DNA of 64,000 nucleotides from Pictodentalium vernedei (GCA_031216915.1 CM062296.1:797773022-797837021); one strand, 5' to 3'; positions 32,190 to 43,799 are shown, counted from the first letter of the stretch. A program made the numbers and translations. Notes: generated by a model from the sequence alone, not told the origin.

Positions 32190-35165
32190 CGTCTGGGCCA
32201 CTGGTAAGTATAACAAGAGGCCCCAGGGGGCCTGAGGGCACTCACCTGACATGGTAGCCTAAATATCAACCCAGAGAATTGATTTCTACAAGTTGCATCT
32301 GCTCCTCCTAATAAAAGCTGAAACCAAATATCCAAATATTCTGACCAGTGGATCTAAAAATAGATTTTTAAAGAATATTCCTCATATTGAACTAAGTCAT
32401 AATTCGGGCTCCCACAAGGAGCCCATATATGAACCCAGGGACTTGGCTTTAACAAACCTGAAACTCACACCCCTAAGGATTCTGCACACCAATTATCAAA
32501 ACATTCCGACTGCTGGATCTGAAGAAGAAGATTTTTAAAGAAAATTCCTCATTTTGAACCAAGTTACAACTCGAGCTCCCACAATCAGCCCAAATATGGA
32601 CCTAGGGACATGGCTTGAACAAACTTGAATCTTACCCCCCTAAGGATGCTGCATAAAAAATATCAAAAGCATTCATCTGCTGGATCTGAAGATTTTTAAA
32701 GAAAATTCCTCATTTTGAACTAAGTTGTCATTCAGGCTCCCATAGTGAGTCCAAACATGAACCAAGGGACTTGGCTTGAACAAACTTGAATCTCAGCCCC
32801 CTAAGGTTGCTCCATGCCAAATATCAAAACATTCCAACTGCTGAATCTGAAGAAGAAGATTTTTAAAGAAAAATTCCTCATATTGACTACGTTATAATTT
32901 GGGCTCCCACAGGGAGCCCAAATATAGACCCATGGACTTGGCTTTAACACACTTGAATCCCCCCTCCCCCACCCCCTCCCCCAAGGATGCTACTCACCAC
33001 ATATCAAACCATTCCGACTGCTGGATCTGAAGAAGATTTTTTAAGAAAATTCCTCATTTCGAACAAAGTTACAATTCAAGCTCTCACAGTGAGCCCAAAT
33101 ATGGACCTAGGGACATGGCTTGAACAAACTTGCATCTCACCCCCCTAAGGATGCTGCATACCAAATATCACAAGATTCTGCCTGCTGGATCTGGAGAAGA
33201 AGATTTTCAAAGAAATTTGCCTGAAATGCACTAAGTTCAAATTTGGGCTCCTATACTGAGCCCAAATATAAACCCAGGGGCCGATTTGAACAAACTTGAA
33301 TCAGATCCACCCCACAATGTTGCATACCAAATATCACAAGATTGTGCCTGCTGGATCTGGAGAAGATTTTTGAAGAAATTTGCCTGAAATGCACTAAGTT
33401 CGAATTCGAGCTTCTATAGTGAGCCCAAATATGAATCTAGGGAGCCGATTTGAACAAAATAGAATCAGATCCACCCCACAATGTTGCATACCAAATATCA
33501 AAAGATTATGCCTGCTGGATCTGGAGAAGAAGATTTTTGAAGAAATTTGCCTGAAATGCACTAAGTTCGAATTCGAGCTTCTATAGTGAGCCCAAATATG
33601 AATCTAGGGAGCCGATTTGAACAAAACAGAATCAGATCCACCCCACAATGTTGCATACCAAATATCAAAAGATTCTGCCTGCTGGATCTGGAGAAGATTT
33701 TGTAAGAAATTTGCCTGAAAAGCACTAAGTTCAAATTTGGGCTCCTATACTGAGCCCAAATATAAACCCAGGGAGCCGATTTGAACAAACTTGAATCAGA
33801 TCCACCCCACAATGTTGCATACCCAATATCAAAAGATCTGCCTGCTGGATCTTGAGAAGAAGATTTTCAAAGAAATTTGCCTGAAATGCACTAAGTTCAA
33901 ATTTGGGCTCCTATACTGAGCCCAAATATAAACCCAAGGGGCCAATTTGAACAAACTTGAATCAGATCCACCCCACAATGTTGCATACCAAATATCAAAA
34001 GATTCTGCCTGCTGGATGTGGAGAAGAAGATTTTCAAAGAAATTTGCCTGAAATGCAGTAAGTTCAAATTTGGGCTCCTATACTGAGCCCAAATATAAAC
34101 CCAAGGGGCCGATTTGAAGAAACTTGAATCAGATCCACCCCACAATGTTGCATGCCAAATATCAAAAGATTCTGCCTGCTGGATCTGGAGAAGAAGATTT
34201 TTTAAGAAATTTGTCTGAAATGCACTAAGTTCGAAATCGGGCTCCTATACTGAGCCCAAATATGAACCCAGGGGGCCAATTTGAACAAACTTGAATCAGA
34301 TCCACCCTACAATGTTGCATACCAAATATCAAAAGATTCTGCCTGCTGGATCTGGAGAAGAAGATTTTTAAATGTTTTTCCCATTGCCTACAGTGTTAAA
34401 AAGTGCTGACTCAGCACTTTTTCAAAGTCCCGAAACTGTGCCCTATGATAAAACCGATGGCAATTTTTTTTTACCAATCCTTTCTGTTGGTCCTAAGGAA
34501 GCTTCACACCAAATAAAAATTCTCGGTGCCGTGCAGTTTTGGAGATATGGGCGTTTTAAATTTTTTCTATTTTTAGCTCCTGCGGTTCCCACGGGGCTGC
34601 GGGAAATTTTTTTTTTTGCATAAATCAAGTACTCATGACCCAATAAGCCCTCACATAAAATTTGGTTGAAATCGGCTTCGCGGTTCAGAAAATAGAAATT
34701 AGGGGCAGGGCCAAAATTTTTGCCCCTCCCATAACAACGCCAAATATTATCCCTCAAACTTCTCTGGAACAAATCTGAGTCTACACCTCAAAAGGAAGGT
34801 GCATACCATATATCAGGTCTCTGCTACTGCTGGTTCATGAGAAGAAGATTTACAAAGATTTTGGTGTCCCTTGGGGGTGTGGCACCACCCAGGAGGAGGG
34901 GCAACTTCATTTGAACAAATCTGAATTGGCATTAGGTAATAAACATTTAGCCAACATTTGAATAAAATTGGGCTAGTGGTTTAGGAGGAGAAGTCGATAA
35001 TGTAAAGTTAACGCCGGACGGACGACGGATGATGGACGACGGTCCGTCGGACGACGGACGGATCACGATCAGTAAAGCTCCCGCTGAGCTTCGCTCAGGT
35101 GAGCTAAAAATATACATATTACTTTGAATTTATAATATTTTTACACTGTAAACCAATGGCCCAGA
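32190..35165. repeat. DIRS F internal complementary region, split by HINE3
   Basis: GGGCCACTGGTAAGTATA (to ~32212) resumes after HINE3 with TACATATTACTTTGAATTTA followed by ATTTTTACACTGTAAACC and AATGGCCCAGA: the reverse complements of the left and right tips joined, as in type-1 copies. Confidence 0.8.
32213..35106 (-). mobile_element. HINE3 Helentron-like satellite element (complete)
   Basis: Left end has stem-loop AGGCCCCAGGGGGCCT (about 32218-32233) and then CTCACCTG. Right end is a hairpin closing CTCAGGTGAGCTA, whose CAGGTGAG is the reverse complement of the left subterminal repeat. About twelve tandem units of ~167 bases fill 32285-34370 (ACCAAATATCAAAAGATTCTGCC, GGATCTGGAGAAGAAGATTT, GGGCTCCTATACTGAGCCC). 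A unique stretch follows, including a 25-base palindrome at 34398-34422, and a GGACGACGGA-rich tail. No ORF of substance. Inserted in the ICR of DIRS F. Confidence 0.85.
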
Positions 35166-36543
35166 ACAGCTGAATCATAAAAAAAGGTGGAGGGCCTAGA
35201 ACTTCAGAATTAGTAGATCAACATTGTTCCAATCCTGTAATCCAAGGCGAAAGGAAATTAAAATTATTAGGAATTACATGTATGTCTCTCTATACAGTAA
35301 TAGAGATGACATATCATACAAAAGGAGCCCAGTTCAAGTAATTCTGTATATTTCGGATGAAGACTATGCTAATTGGATGTAACAAGTTCTCAATTTTCAA
35401 GGTTAGCCCGGACTAAGCCCCAAAAATTAGGATGGCGTATTTGAGAATGAGAGAATATCCCCCACAAACATATGCCATATACAATAAAACTTCAGCTGTA
35501 TGCAAGATATAATTATGGACAAAAGAGCTTCCCTCATAGTTACATACCTATCAAGCCGGAGGAGAGGTAAAAAATCACCCCCACCCCTTTTCTTTTGAAG
35601 GAATCTTCAAAAAGAAAGAGGGGAGCGCTCTGGAATCAGTAAAAGCAGTACCAAAAACAATATAAATATTCATCGAACTGGCACTCAGGTATTAATTTAT
35701 TATTAATAAATGGTGCTTAACGCCACTTCAGAAGTTAAGCCTATAGCGACAATCCCGGTAATTAATATTGCCATTATATAATGTACACTGGAGACGGCAT
35801 ACGCAGATAGGTCGAAAACCGGTGATATAATATATAACATACACATGTCCAATCGAACCACAATGAACGATCTCTGGAGAGTAAATATACTTCCGAGGTA
35901 ACCTACAGGCGACCCCATTCAGGTGTACAATAATTTCCAGTAACAACACTTCCCGACGTGTACTATCCAATATCTATGACACTATAAACGTGCGAATATA
36001 CGAGTTGAGTACCGACATTAATAGAAACCTGGATCTAGAAATGGAAGTAGGAATGATTAACAGGCTCCAACACGGACCGCCCCCGAAATAATTAATCATT
36101 TCCAAGGCCCATAACATACAATAAAGCATCAGCGTAATAGTTATTATGTGCGTGAGCATTAAAATCCTGCATGAAATCATCTGAATACCAATTAACTGGT
36201 TATGCAGAATCCGAGGTACCCAAAGACCAGCAAATTATTTATGATGAAATATGCGCTCATATATGACATATAGACGAAGAATCACAAGAAACCAACCAAC
36301 TAAAAAGTGGATGTGCCCATGAGGTCGCCATAGAACACGACCCAGCCGCCAATCGAGAAGTGAAGAAATGCATGTATGTATTTAAACTCATACGAGGCTT
36401 GCGGGAAAAAAACTACATATTGCCCGGTAATCGCCTCTCAACACATTGGTGGTGAGGTGGGGGGGATTTGAAGTCATATTGAACCCTCCTCACCCACATT
36501 ACTTAATCGTTCTTGTGTTAGTCATAAAATAATATAGGAACTG
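35107..36543 (-). other. DIRS F 3' region
   Basis: Collinear with DIRS G to ~36130. No recombinase motif found. A short gag-like scrap (CACGTCTAACCGACTCCATTA) occurs at ~36558-36600, just past this segment, showing rearrangement. Confidence 0.5.
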
Positions 36544-37078
36544 CAATGATTCCCTCACGTCTAACCGACTCCATTATGCCACTATGGGCGGAGAAGGACG
36601 AGAAGAACAAAATCTTACTCTGATAAAGAAGGTCCTCTCATGGAGGAAGCTTCCAGGGAAGTCCCATAACAGACACTTGAGAAGACTGATCCAAGGTTTC
36701 TGTGACCTCAGAGGTGCTACTAATAGGATTCACAATGAGACTGTTTGATCTTAAACCATAATCTACTGAATCAAATTAATTGGAGGACAGGCGTGCCCTA
36801 TCATCCATCCCATGAGATCGGCAGAACATCTACTGCATACGCTCAATGGTCTGGGCATGGCGACACAAACGACGATAACTGATTGTTCCGGTGCGTCGCA
36901 AACGGATCTATCATGGGGCGAACCCTCTGGTAGCAAATCTGTCCAAATACTCGCTTAAGCGTCCACTCCAATTGCAACAGGTGACCTTTCCGAAAGAGAG
37001 AGTCTGCTAGTACATTCAGACAACCTGATATATGACGGATAGAAAGATGAACATGATGATTCATGACGTATTAGGAAA
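36544..37078 (-). pseudogene. DIRS F RNase H / recombinase junction remnant
   Basis: Matches 56575-57015 of copy E. It encodes broken pieces such as LSIRHISGCLNVLADSL (end of RNase H) and MIDPFATHRNNQ. Interrupted at 37078 by DIRS C; the same gene continues at 44592. Multiple stops; not functional. Confidence 0.7.
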
Positions 37079-37302
37079 GTTAAAAAATTTATAGTAATTT
37101 ATATATTTTTTATACTTACCAATGACCCAGACATAGCTGGTGCTAACTCTTAAAAATCTAGGGCCAAACACAAATTTTGCCCCCCAATCCCCAAAATTTG
37201 CATCTAAAACCAAAAGAAATCATGTCCTGAAGGACCTCCATACTTTGCCCTTACTGTGCAGTGTCAAGGACGTTCCGAAATTGGCGCCAATTATCATTCT
37301 TA
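37079..37302. repeat. DIRS C left inverted terminal repeat
   Basis: Pairs best with the outer right end (44389-44591): both have TTTTTAAGAGTTAGCACC in the inner region and CTTACTG…GACGTTCCG. It has lost CGCATGCG from the palindromic core (reads CTTACTGTGCAGTGTC). Confidence 0.88.
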
Positions 37303-37376
37303 CAAGCAGTGCCTGGTCAGCGCTATGTACTCAGCGGGGAGGTATGAGTTCCCAACTCCTGGGAGGGCCATCCCCG

Positions 37377-37466
37377 TCTGGGTCATTGGTAAGTATAAAA
37401 AATATATAAATTACTATAAATTTTTTAACATTTTTATACTGTACCAATGACCCAGACTTAGCTGAA
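37377..37466. repeat. DIRS C internal complementary region
   Basis: Left-tip complement joined to right-tip complement at 37429/37430; identical to copy B across the junction by eye. Confidence 0.9.
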
Positions 37467-38064
37467 TAGTAAAAAGGCTGGAGGGCCTAGGACATAGAGG
37501 AAAATCCAATAAGCTCAACTATATAATATAGAGTCAACCCCTCAAGGAGAAAAGGAGTATTAGGCTTTACATGTATCTTTCTTATTTTATGTTAAATTAG
37601 AAAGATACAATACCCTTCATAACTGAGCACAATAACATTCATGTTCTCTATTAACATCCAGTATAACCCTTTATACTAATTATTTTTAAAGTAAGCCAAT
37701 AAATAAAGCTAGTCCAGAGAATTGAGACTCTTTATATTCTTTAAAAGTGTTCCGAGGATTGTATGTTAACGCCCGTTTGACACTTGACATATACAAATGC
37801 TTCACACTGAGCTACACTTTAAAAATATGACATGAATGAATTTTAGCATTAATATTACACTTTAAAACCATCCCGGAAACGACTCAGAAATACTGACTTC
37901 GGAGGAGGCATTCCCTTGCTTTTCACAATAAAGCAGGTGACCTAAGGGAACACCCTCCCCCCCCCCCTTCCCCTTGCCCTGGGTCAAATAGCCCAGAGCG
38001 AAGAGGGCAGCCGGACGGAGTCACTGCCGGAACAGAAAGCCTGCATAACTATAGTTGCAACTGT
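37467..38064 (-). other. DIRS C 3' non-coding segment
   Basis: Between the ICR and the recombinase stop; collinear with copy B 15876-16467. No gene seen. Confidence 0.6.
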
Positions 38065-39170
38065 TTAGTGGACGACATTCTGAGCAACAGATAACGGACC
38101 TAAACAATGCAGGTCTCCAGAAATGGACTCAATATTTCTGAGATAAAAATTTGTGAATGTGGATGGCTGAGACCAATAAGCAGCCTTCATTAAATCTGTA
38201 ATAGCAATACTATTAGCGTAAGCCCAAGAAGTAGAAAGAGCTCTTACTTCATGAGCCGAAATCTTAAGCACAGACTGCTGAGAAGAAGATAAATTTTCAT
38301 AAGCAGTACGGATAGTTAATTGAATCCATCTAGCAATAGAATGGACCGAAATGTCCGTTCTATTAGGCATCAGAGGCAGAAAGAAATGTTTTCGTCCCTT
38401 TCTGATAAACTGAGATCTCTGTTTATAGATACGTAACGCTCTAACAGGACAGAGTAAAGGCTTACGCCCGTCTGAAGACGGAAGAGCCTTAATAACAATA
38501 GGTTCCGGATATTTATTAGGAGCCTGATTCTTAGCTAAAAATCCCACATTAGTAGTGAAGGTGATAGTGTTCCCGACACTACGATAGTGAGAATCATCCA
38601 CCGACAGTGCATGAAGCTCACTGACTCTTCTAGCAGAAGAGAAAGCTAAGAGAAAAGCTGTCTTATAAGACAAGAATTTGAAATCTACTGTCCCAAGAGG
38701 TTCAAATGGCTTTTCCTTCAATTTAAGAAGAACCCAAGCTAAATTCCACTTAGGAATTAACCTAAGAGTTCTGGGTCTATTTATCGAGAAGTTTCTAACT
38801 AACTTAGATAAAGAGACATTAGATCCAATTTGTAAACTATCATGATGTGCATAGGTATCAGATAACATAGACCTATAACCCTTAATAGTAAAAGGCTGCA
38901 GTTTGATTTCGTCAAACAAGTATACTAGAAAGTTTGCAATGTCTGGTATGGAGGGATCAAAAATATCAACAGAATGATCCCTACATCAACGACGAAAAAC
39001 CTTCCACTTAGCCGCATAGTTTAGCGAAGAGGAGGTCCTCCTACAGTTAGAAATTGCGTCCACTGCTCGTCCTGTAAAGTGCTTGCCATGCAAGAAGGAC
39101 CGCACAACGGAAAAACGTGAAGGTTGAGACCTTGCGGGTTGTGATGGAGTTGACGCGATTTCCCCTGAGA
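38065..39170 (-). pseudogene. DIRS tyrosine recombinase (copy C, one nonsense codon)
   Basis: Same protein as in copy B, with SSARRVSEL, AHEVRALSTSWAY and FTNFYLRN in the C-terminal 284 residues (38919-38065). One TGA at 38986-38988 replaces a Trp codon of copy B (RRWCRDH region) and separates the N-terminal DNA-binding segment (FLHGKHFTGRAVDAIS, 39000-39120) from the catalytic part. Without that stop the gene would match copy B along its length. It overlaps the 3' end of the RT/RNase H frame. Confidence 0.85.
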
Positions 39171-39926
39171 AAGAAGATCCTCCCGTGGAGGAAGCTTTCG
39201 CGGTAGGTCCCACAACAGACACCTGAGTAGATTTATCCACGGTCTCTGTGGAGACAGAGATGCTACCAACAGAATCTTGCATTGAGATTGTTTTATCTTT
39301 AGCAATACTTGCTGAATTAACGGCGCTGGAGGATACGCATATCCTATCATTCCGTCCCAAGGGATCGACAGAGCGTCTACTGCAAATGCTCTTGGATCCG
39401 GACACGGAGACACATACGTCTGCAACTGATTGTTGAGATGTGTCGCAAATAAGTCTATCATTGGCCGTTCCCATTGGGAGCAAATCTGATTGAATACTTG
39501 TTTGTTGAGAGTCCACTCCAACGGCAACAAGCGATCCTTTCGTGAAAGGGAGTCTGCTAGTATGTTCAGAAGACCCGGTATATGACGGACCGAAAGAAGA
39601 ACATGATGTTCTAGAGCAAACAGAAGGATTCTTTCCGTTAGATTGAACAACGGAATTGAATGAGTGCCTCCCTGATTCCGTATATACGCCACTACTGTCG
39701 TACTGTCGGATAGGATTTGGACATGAGCATTGTGAATAATGTCCATCCAATGACGTAACGCAAGCCAAATTGACATCATTTCCTTGATGTTTATGTGCTT
39801 GCCCAGGAATTGCGGATCCCAAAGACCCTGGCATCTCGAATCCGTTGGGATCAATGATGCACCCCAACCTGTTTGACTGGCATCCGTCATAATGGTAAAA
39901 CTCGGATCCGGCAACTGCAGCGGCAC
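39021..39926 (-). CDS. DIRS RNase H and post-RNase H region (copy C)
   Basis: An open frame of 301 residues. RNase H motifs are TDASQTGWGA (near the start), EMMSIWLALRH, SDSTTVVAYIRNQGGT and the LLNILADSLSR end. The DIRS-typical MIDLFATHLNNQ … DALSIPWDG … YAYPP stretch follows. It is the continuation of the RT gene; a 4-base insertion near 39950 (GAATGTTTGTTTGCCC against GAATGTTTGCCC in B) and a 4-base deletion near 40147 separate it from the RT frame. Removes RNA from the RNA-DNA hybrid during replication. Confidence 0.8.
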   Translation of the reverse strand: MPLQLPDPSFTIMTDASQTGWGASLIPTDSRCQGLWDPQFLGKHINIKEMMSIWLALRHWMDIIHNAHVQILSDSTTVVAYIRNQGGTHSIPLFNLTERILLFALEHHVLLSVRHIPGLLNILADSLSRKDRLLPLEWTLNKQVFNQICSQWERPMIDLFATHLNNQLQTYVSPCPDPRAFAVDALSIPWDGMIGYAYPPAPLIQQVLLKIKQSQCKILLVASLSPQRPWINLLRCLLWDLPRKLPPREDLLSQGKSRQLHHNPQGLNLHVFPLCGPSCMASTLQDEQWTQFLTVGGPPLR

Positions 39927-40121
39927 TCCCTGAGTTAACCACTGAATGTTTGTTTGCCCAAGTCTGAATCTCTCGTTTCACTTGATCTGACAAGAGAACG
40001 TCTATGTCGAGCGAATGAATTTTCACACTCCAATTCTGAGTCAAGAAAATTTGGAGAGGACGCGTGCGTAACCGCCCCATCGGAATGAGATCCGCAGCGG
40101 CTCCGCACAGACCTATCAGTC

Positions 40122-41315
40122 TCATGAACTCCCTCGCTGTGACTTTGTGTGCAGACAATAGCGAGCGTAACAACTGACTAATTTCGCTCTGGTTAACGGC
40201 AGACGAACGAGATTGTTGTGCGTCTCGAAGCTCATTCCCAGATGTGTGAATGACTTGGACGGCACCAGATCCGACTTCTCCCCGTTTATTATAAAACCGA
40301 GACGTCGGAGCAATAGAAGCAGATTCTGCACATCGTTCTGAAGCGTTAACTCGTTGCCGTACCTCTGAAGAATGTCATCCAGGTAGGCCGACGTTACCGC
40401 AGACGAATGAGCTCGGAAATACATCATTACCGAGTTCATTACCCGAGTGAAAGCCCAGGGTGCTAGATTCAATCCGAAGCACATCGCCCAGAATTGATAC
40501 ACCACCCCTAGGACTGCGAAGCGTAGATACTTTCTGAATGTCGGATGTACCATGACGTGAAAGTACGCATCTTTGAGATCTATGCTTGTTGCATAATCGT
40601 TCACCCGAATACTCGCTCTGACCGATCGAATCGTCTCCATATAAAACTTCGGAGCGACGATCAGCTTGTTTATCCAGCTCAAATCTATGACTGGACAGAA
40701 CGAGCCATCTGGTTTCGGAACCAGAAACAGATGGCTGTAGAATCCCGGTGTCTCCTGGTTTTCTACGACCTCTACCGCGTTCTTCATTAAAAGAGACTGC
40801 ACCTCTGATAACAGAGCGTCTCTTTTCTGTGGATCTGACGGAAGTTGAGTCCATTTTGGACTTCGAGTTAATGGAGGCTTTAGTTTGAAGGATATCTTTA
40901 GACCTTCCGAAATCACCCCTCTCACCCAAGGGTCGTCCGTAATCGACGCCCACTCTTGTGAAAAACTCGACAACCTTCCGCCAACCGGCACGTGATAGAG
41001 GTTGAAGCCATCACCTCCTGGACCTGCGAGGCCTGCGGTAGGAGAAATCACGTCCTCCGTGACCCGCACCTCGTCCCGTCGACCTCGCGGCGTCCGACCG
41101 ATTGTCCCGGCCCGAAGGACGTCCCGCACGTGAGTCGCTGCCTTGACGGTCTCTTGAATAAGACCAAGAGGACGCACCAGAACTTCTACAGGAACCTCTC
41201 TTGGGCGCATTAGAAGTGCCTGTCTTACTCTTATCTGCCGTGTCCGACTTCTTAGAAGCAGATTTGAACAGCAGAAAATCCGAAGCTTTGTTGGTAATTT
41301 TATCGTAAATAGCAC
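40122..41315 (-). CDS. DIRS reverse transcriptase (copy C)
   Basis: 397-residue frame whose first ~100 residues overlap gag in another frame; the true translation start is unclear. RT motifs: HLFLVPKPDGSF and VIDLSWINKLI (fingers), SIDLKDAYFHV near residue 243 (coded ~40555-40587), CFGLNLAPWAFT, and SAYLDDILQ near residue 310 (coded ~40372-40387) with the catalytic Asp pair. Thereafter LGMSFETHNNLVRLP and a short out-of-frame tail caused by the 4-base deletion at ~40147. The overlap with gag suggests frameshift or re-initiation for expression. Acts in element replication, presumably within Gag particles. Confidence 0.85.
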   Translation of the reverse strand: MLFTIKLPTKLRIFCCSNLLLRSRTRQIRVRQALLMRPREVPVEVLVRPLGLIQETVKAATHVRDVLRAGTIGRTPRGRRDEVRVTEDVISPTAGLAGPGGDGFNLYHVPVGGRLSSFSQEWASITDDPWVRGVISEGLKISFKLKPPLTRSPKWTQLPSDPQKRDALLSEVQSLLMKNAVEVVENQETPGFYSHLFLVPKPDGSFCPVIDLSWINKLIVAPKFYMETIRSVRASIRVNDYATSIDLKDAYFHVMVHPTFRKYLRFAVLGVVYQFWAMCFGLNLAPWAFTRVMNSVMMYFRAHSSAVTSAYLDDILQRYGNELTLQNDVQNLLLLLRRLGFIINGEKSDLVPSKSFTHLGMSFETHNNLVRLPLTRAKLVSCYARYCLHTKSQRGSS

Positions 41316-43107
41316 AAAGCTTGCCGTCGAAGAGAAGTTCTCCGGAGACCGAAGCGACTCTGAGAGAGTTCTTCACCTTACTATCCACGAGTGTGGATGT
41401 AGCTTGGGCTGCGTCACGTCTAAACAACTCCAGGTTTGCCACTGAAAGGGCGGAGTTACACGTGGAATAAGCTACTGCCCTTGAAAGAAGTCTTAAAGAG
41501 GATTGTATATCCTGAAATTCTTTCCCTTGAAGGCGCAGTGATAACGCCTTAGTAAGGTGATATGCGTAAGATAAGGCATCTAAATTGGCTCTGTTAGATG
41601 AAATAGCTGTTTCCAACACCGCGGTTGGAATAGAAGCCGACGACGGTAATGATAGCTCTAAGTCTTCCGCCTCGTCGTCCATACGCAGAGGAACTCTCGG
41701 AATACCCTGTCCTGCCATGTCGAATTTATTCCTTGCATTAATGAAAGGCAGGTTGAGAGTATTGGCGGACAAGAAACCTGCTTTCCCCGTCTTGGAAGCA
41801 AGTTTAAATATAGCGTCGTTCAATAATTCAGATGTTCTTGCAACATTATTGGACTGCGACGGAAACTCGGGAGCGATGTCCCTGAACCGCTCAAAAAATT
41901 CAGAGTCCAATGACGCTATAATCCACTTGTCCGGAACCGCAGCAGTCTGGCCCGATGGAACAACTTGAGGGAGAAAGTGCCGGATGAAGTCCACGGCAGC
42001 TTTATGTTGTTCCGAAAGGGATAGCTCCAAATCATCCGTATCCCTTTCACCATCCGGTCGGACCTCATGATGCTCCCGGTCATCCGCCCCCGATGCTTCG
42101 GCGGAGCGTACCGACCCAGCGCCGTCGGATAATTCCCGATCCGACACCATTTCTGTCGGCTGCTGGGATGCTGCGATAAGCTGTGCTATCTGCACAAGAA
42201 TGTCTGGCATCGAGACCTGCGGAGGCGCAGTCTTTCGCTGCTTCGCCGAGGGCAGCTCCGCATCAGATGGCTCCCGCATACTTTTTCTATGCGAACGTCC
42301 GGAGTCCATCGGCCTCGTGTCCCTGGCTGCCGGATGGTGTGACCTGGTCGCCGAAGAATCCCTGATCGGCGAAGCTGGTAAGATATCGGCGGTCACGCAG
42401 CCAAGGTGCGGTCGTGTGCGCTGACGAGAAGAAGAAGCCTGAGCAGTCTCCGCGGACTGCCTATACAACGGAGCGTCCCGAGCGACGGACGTATGCTCCG
42501 CTTGCGACACATTTTGTACCACAACATCTGGTCCCACATGTTGTTGTAGGAGAGAGGGGCCTCTCTCGCTCGCGGCCCGGCTGGACCTGGACGAGCTAGG
42601 AACCGGACTCAAAGGCTTCCTCCGATCTCGCTTACTATCCGCCGTCACTGGGTGTGCACATTGAATGTTTATAGTGCTCGCATCACCCAACATTTCCTCC
42701 TGGACCGCATCGGACGAACCCGGCTGCCGAACCATTCGGTGAATGGACGCTACACCGGGCGAGCTAGCGGACGACATTTGTTTAATCTCCATGAGCACTT
42801 TTGCCGCTAGCTCTGAATTCATTTGTGACGATGGAAGCGCACTTGCAGAAGATAACATGGAAACATCACCCTGTTCTTGTTCCTCTGAAATAGAAACTGA
42901 GAGAGTAGAGTGACCTTGCGGAGAAAGAGCCGGCATAGCCCTTTCTCCAGTAACAACATACCGTGACACACGTTTCCAATGTTTGTCATCCCAATATTGA
43001 CATATAGAACAGAGATTAGTGTGAGAACACTGACTACAATTAATACAATGATCATGAAAGTCAGAGGAAGATTTCTTCCCATTACAATTTGAACAATATC
43101 CTTTCAT
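41011..43107 (-). CDS. DIRS Gag-like protein (copy C, intact, 698 residues)
   Basis: ATG at 43105-43107, uninterrupted to a stop at 41011. N-terminus: a Cys/His array (C5, C8, H18, H20, C21, C24, C27, C33, C36; MKGYCSNC … HDHCINCSQC … CSIC) that looks like a metal-binding module. The middle is Ser-rich and charged; a compact part lies around 340-560 (VDFIRHFLPQV, FFERFRDIAPEF, LSANTLNLPF, LTKALSLRLQGKEF). The C-terminal ~100 residues are Lys/Ser/Arg/Gly-rich, ending GRGAGHGGRDFSYRRPRRSRR. The same gene, broken, is in A, B, E, F and G. Assigned as Gag by position and composition; I recognise no capsid fold. Presumed to bind element RNA. Confidence 0.85.
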   Translation of the reverse strand: MKGYCSNCNGKKSSSDFHDHCINCSQCSHTNLCSICQYWDDKHWKRVSRYVVTGERAMPALSPQGHSTLSVSISEEQEQGDVSMLSSASALPSSQMNSELAAKVLMEIKQMSSASSPGVASIHRMVRQPGSSDAVQEEMLGDASTINIQCAHPVTADSKRDRRKPLSPVPSSSRSSRAASERGPSLLQQHVGPDVVVQNVSQAEHTSVARDAPLYRQSAETAQASSSRQRTRPHLGCVTADILPASPIRDSSATRSHHPAARDTRPMDSGRSHRKSMREPSDAELPSAKQRKTAPPQVSMPDILVQIAQLIAASQQPTEMVSDRELSDGAGSVRSAEASGADDREHHEVRPDGERDTDDLELSLSEQHKAAVDFIRHFLPQVVPSGQTAAVPDKWIIASLDSEFFERFRDIAPEFPSQSNNVARTSELLNDAIFKLASKTGKAGFLSANTLNLPFINARNKFDMAGQGIPRVPLRMDDEAEDLELSLPSSASIPTAVLETAISSNRANLDALSYAYHLTKALSLRLQGKEFQDIQSSLRLLSRAVAYSTCNSALSVANLELFRRDAAQATSTLVDSKVKNSLRVASVSGELLFDGKLCAIYDKITNKASDFLLFKSASKKSDTADKSKTGTSNAPKRGSCRSSGASSWSYSRDRQGSDSRAGRPSGRDNRSDAARSTGRGAGHGGRDFSYRRPRRSRR

Positions 43108-43799
43108 TGTGAAAAGTCAACAACACGTCCTAGTTACTCGCACAAACCCCTGACACAAAGATACATAATAACATGATCCATTAATAATGAAAAAAACAAT
43201 TGCAAATCAAAATAATTTTGAAAAAATATTTTTTCAGCGAAGCCCAAGTTTCTGAAAAGTAACGTTGAGCCCCGATGGATCCGATGGCAAAGTGTGGTCA
43301 AAAATTTTAAATTTATATTAAATAATTAATGAGACACTTACGGATAATATAAATGTATCTTATAGTGAGATAAACTACACTAAAGGCAAACAGCCCCCCT
43401 CAAAAAAGGCTGTTGCCAATGTAAACAAACAGTGTAAAACACCAGAAAACATGACTCCAGGCACTGAAAAAACTGGCCCGAAATCAGTCATCAAAATTAC
43501 ACTCTATCTGATGCAAGACAGAGACTCCCAGGGGAGAATCTGTAGAACATCAGATGGAAGATGCAGAACACAACGTTTATACACCCATGGGTGAAAACGT
43601 AACTATGGGGAAAATAACAGAAAACATTCTGTGAGCAAGCAACTCTCCCAAGAGAATTTTAGAAATGAACTTTCTCAAAAATATGCCAAAAGCATGGGAG
43701 AATTGCAAGGGGGGACTTAGAAGACCAGGGGAGAGGAAACACTGAATAAGTAGTGCAACATTTTAGCAAGAATGACAACAAGAGGCCCATGCCTCGAAA
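43108..43799 (-). other. DIRS C leader upstream of gag
   Basis: Non-coding; collinear with B 21497-22200. It contains GGCTGTTG/CAGCCCCCC and CATGGGTG blocks conserved in all copies. No ORF of interest. Confidence 0.6.
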
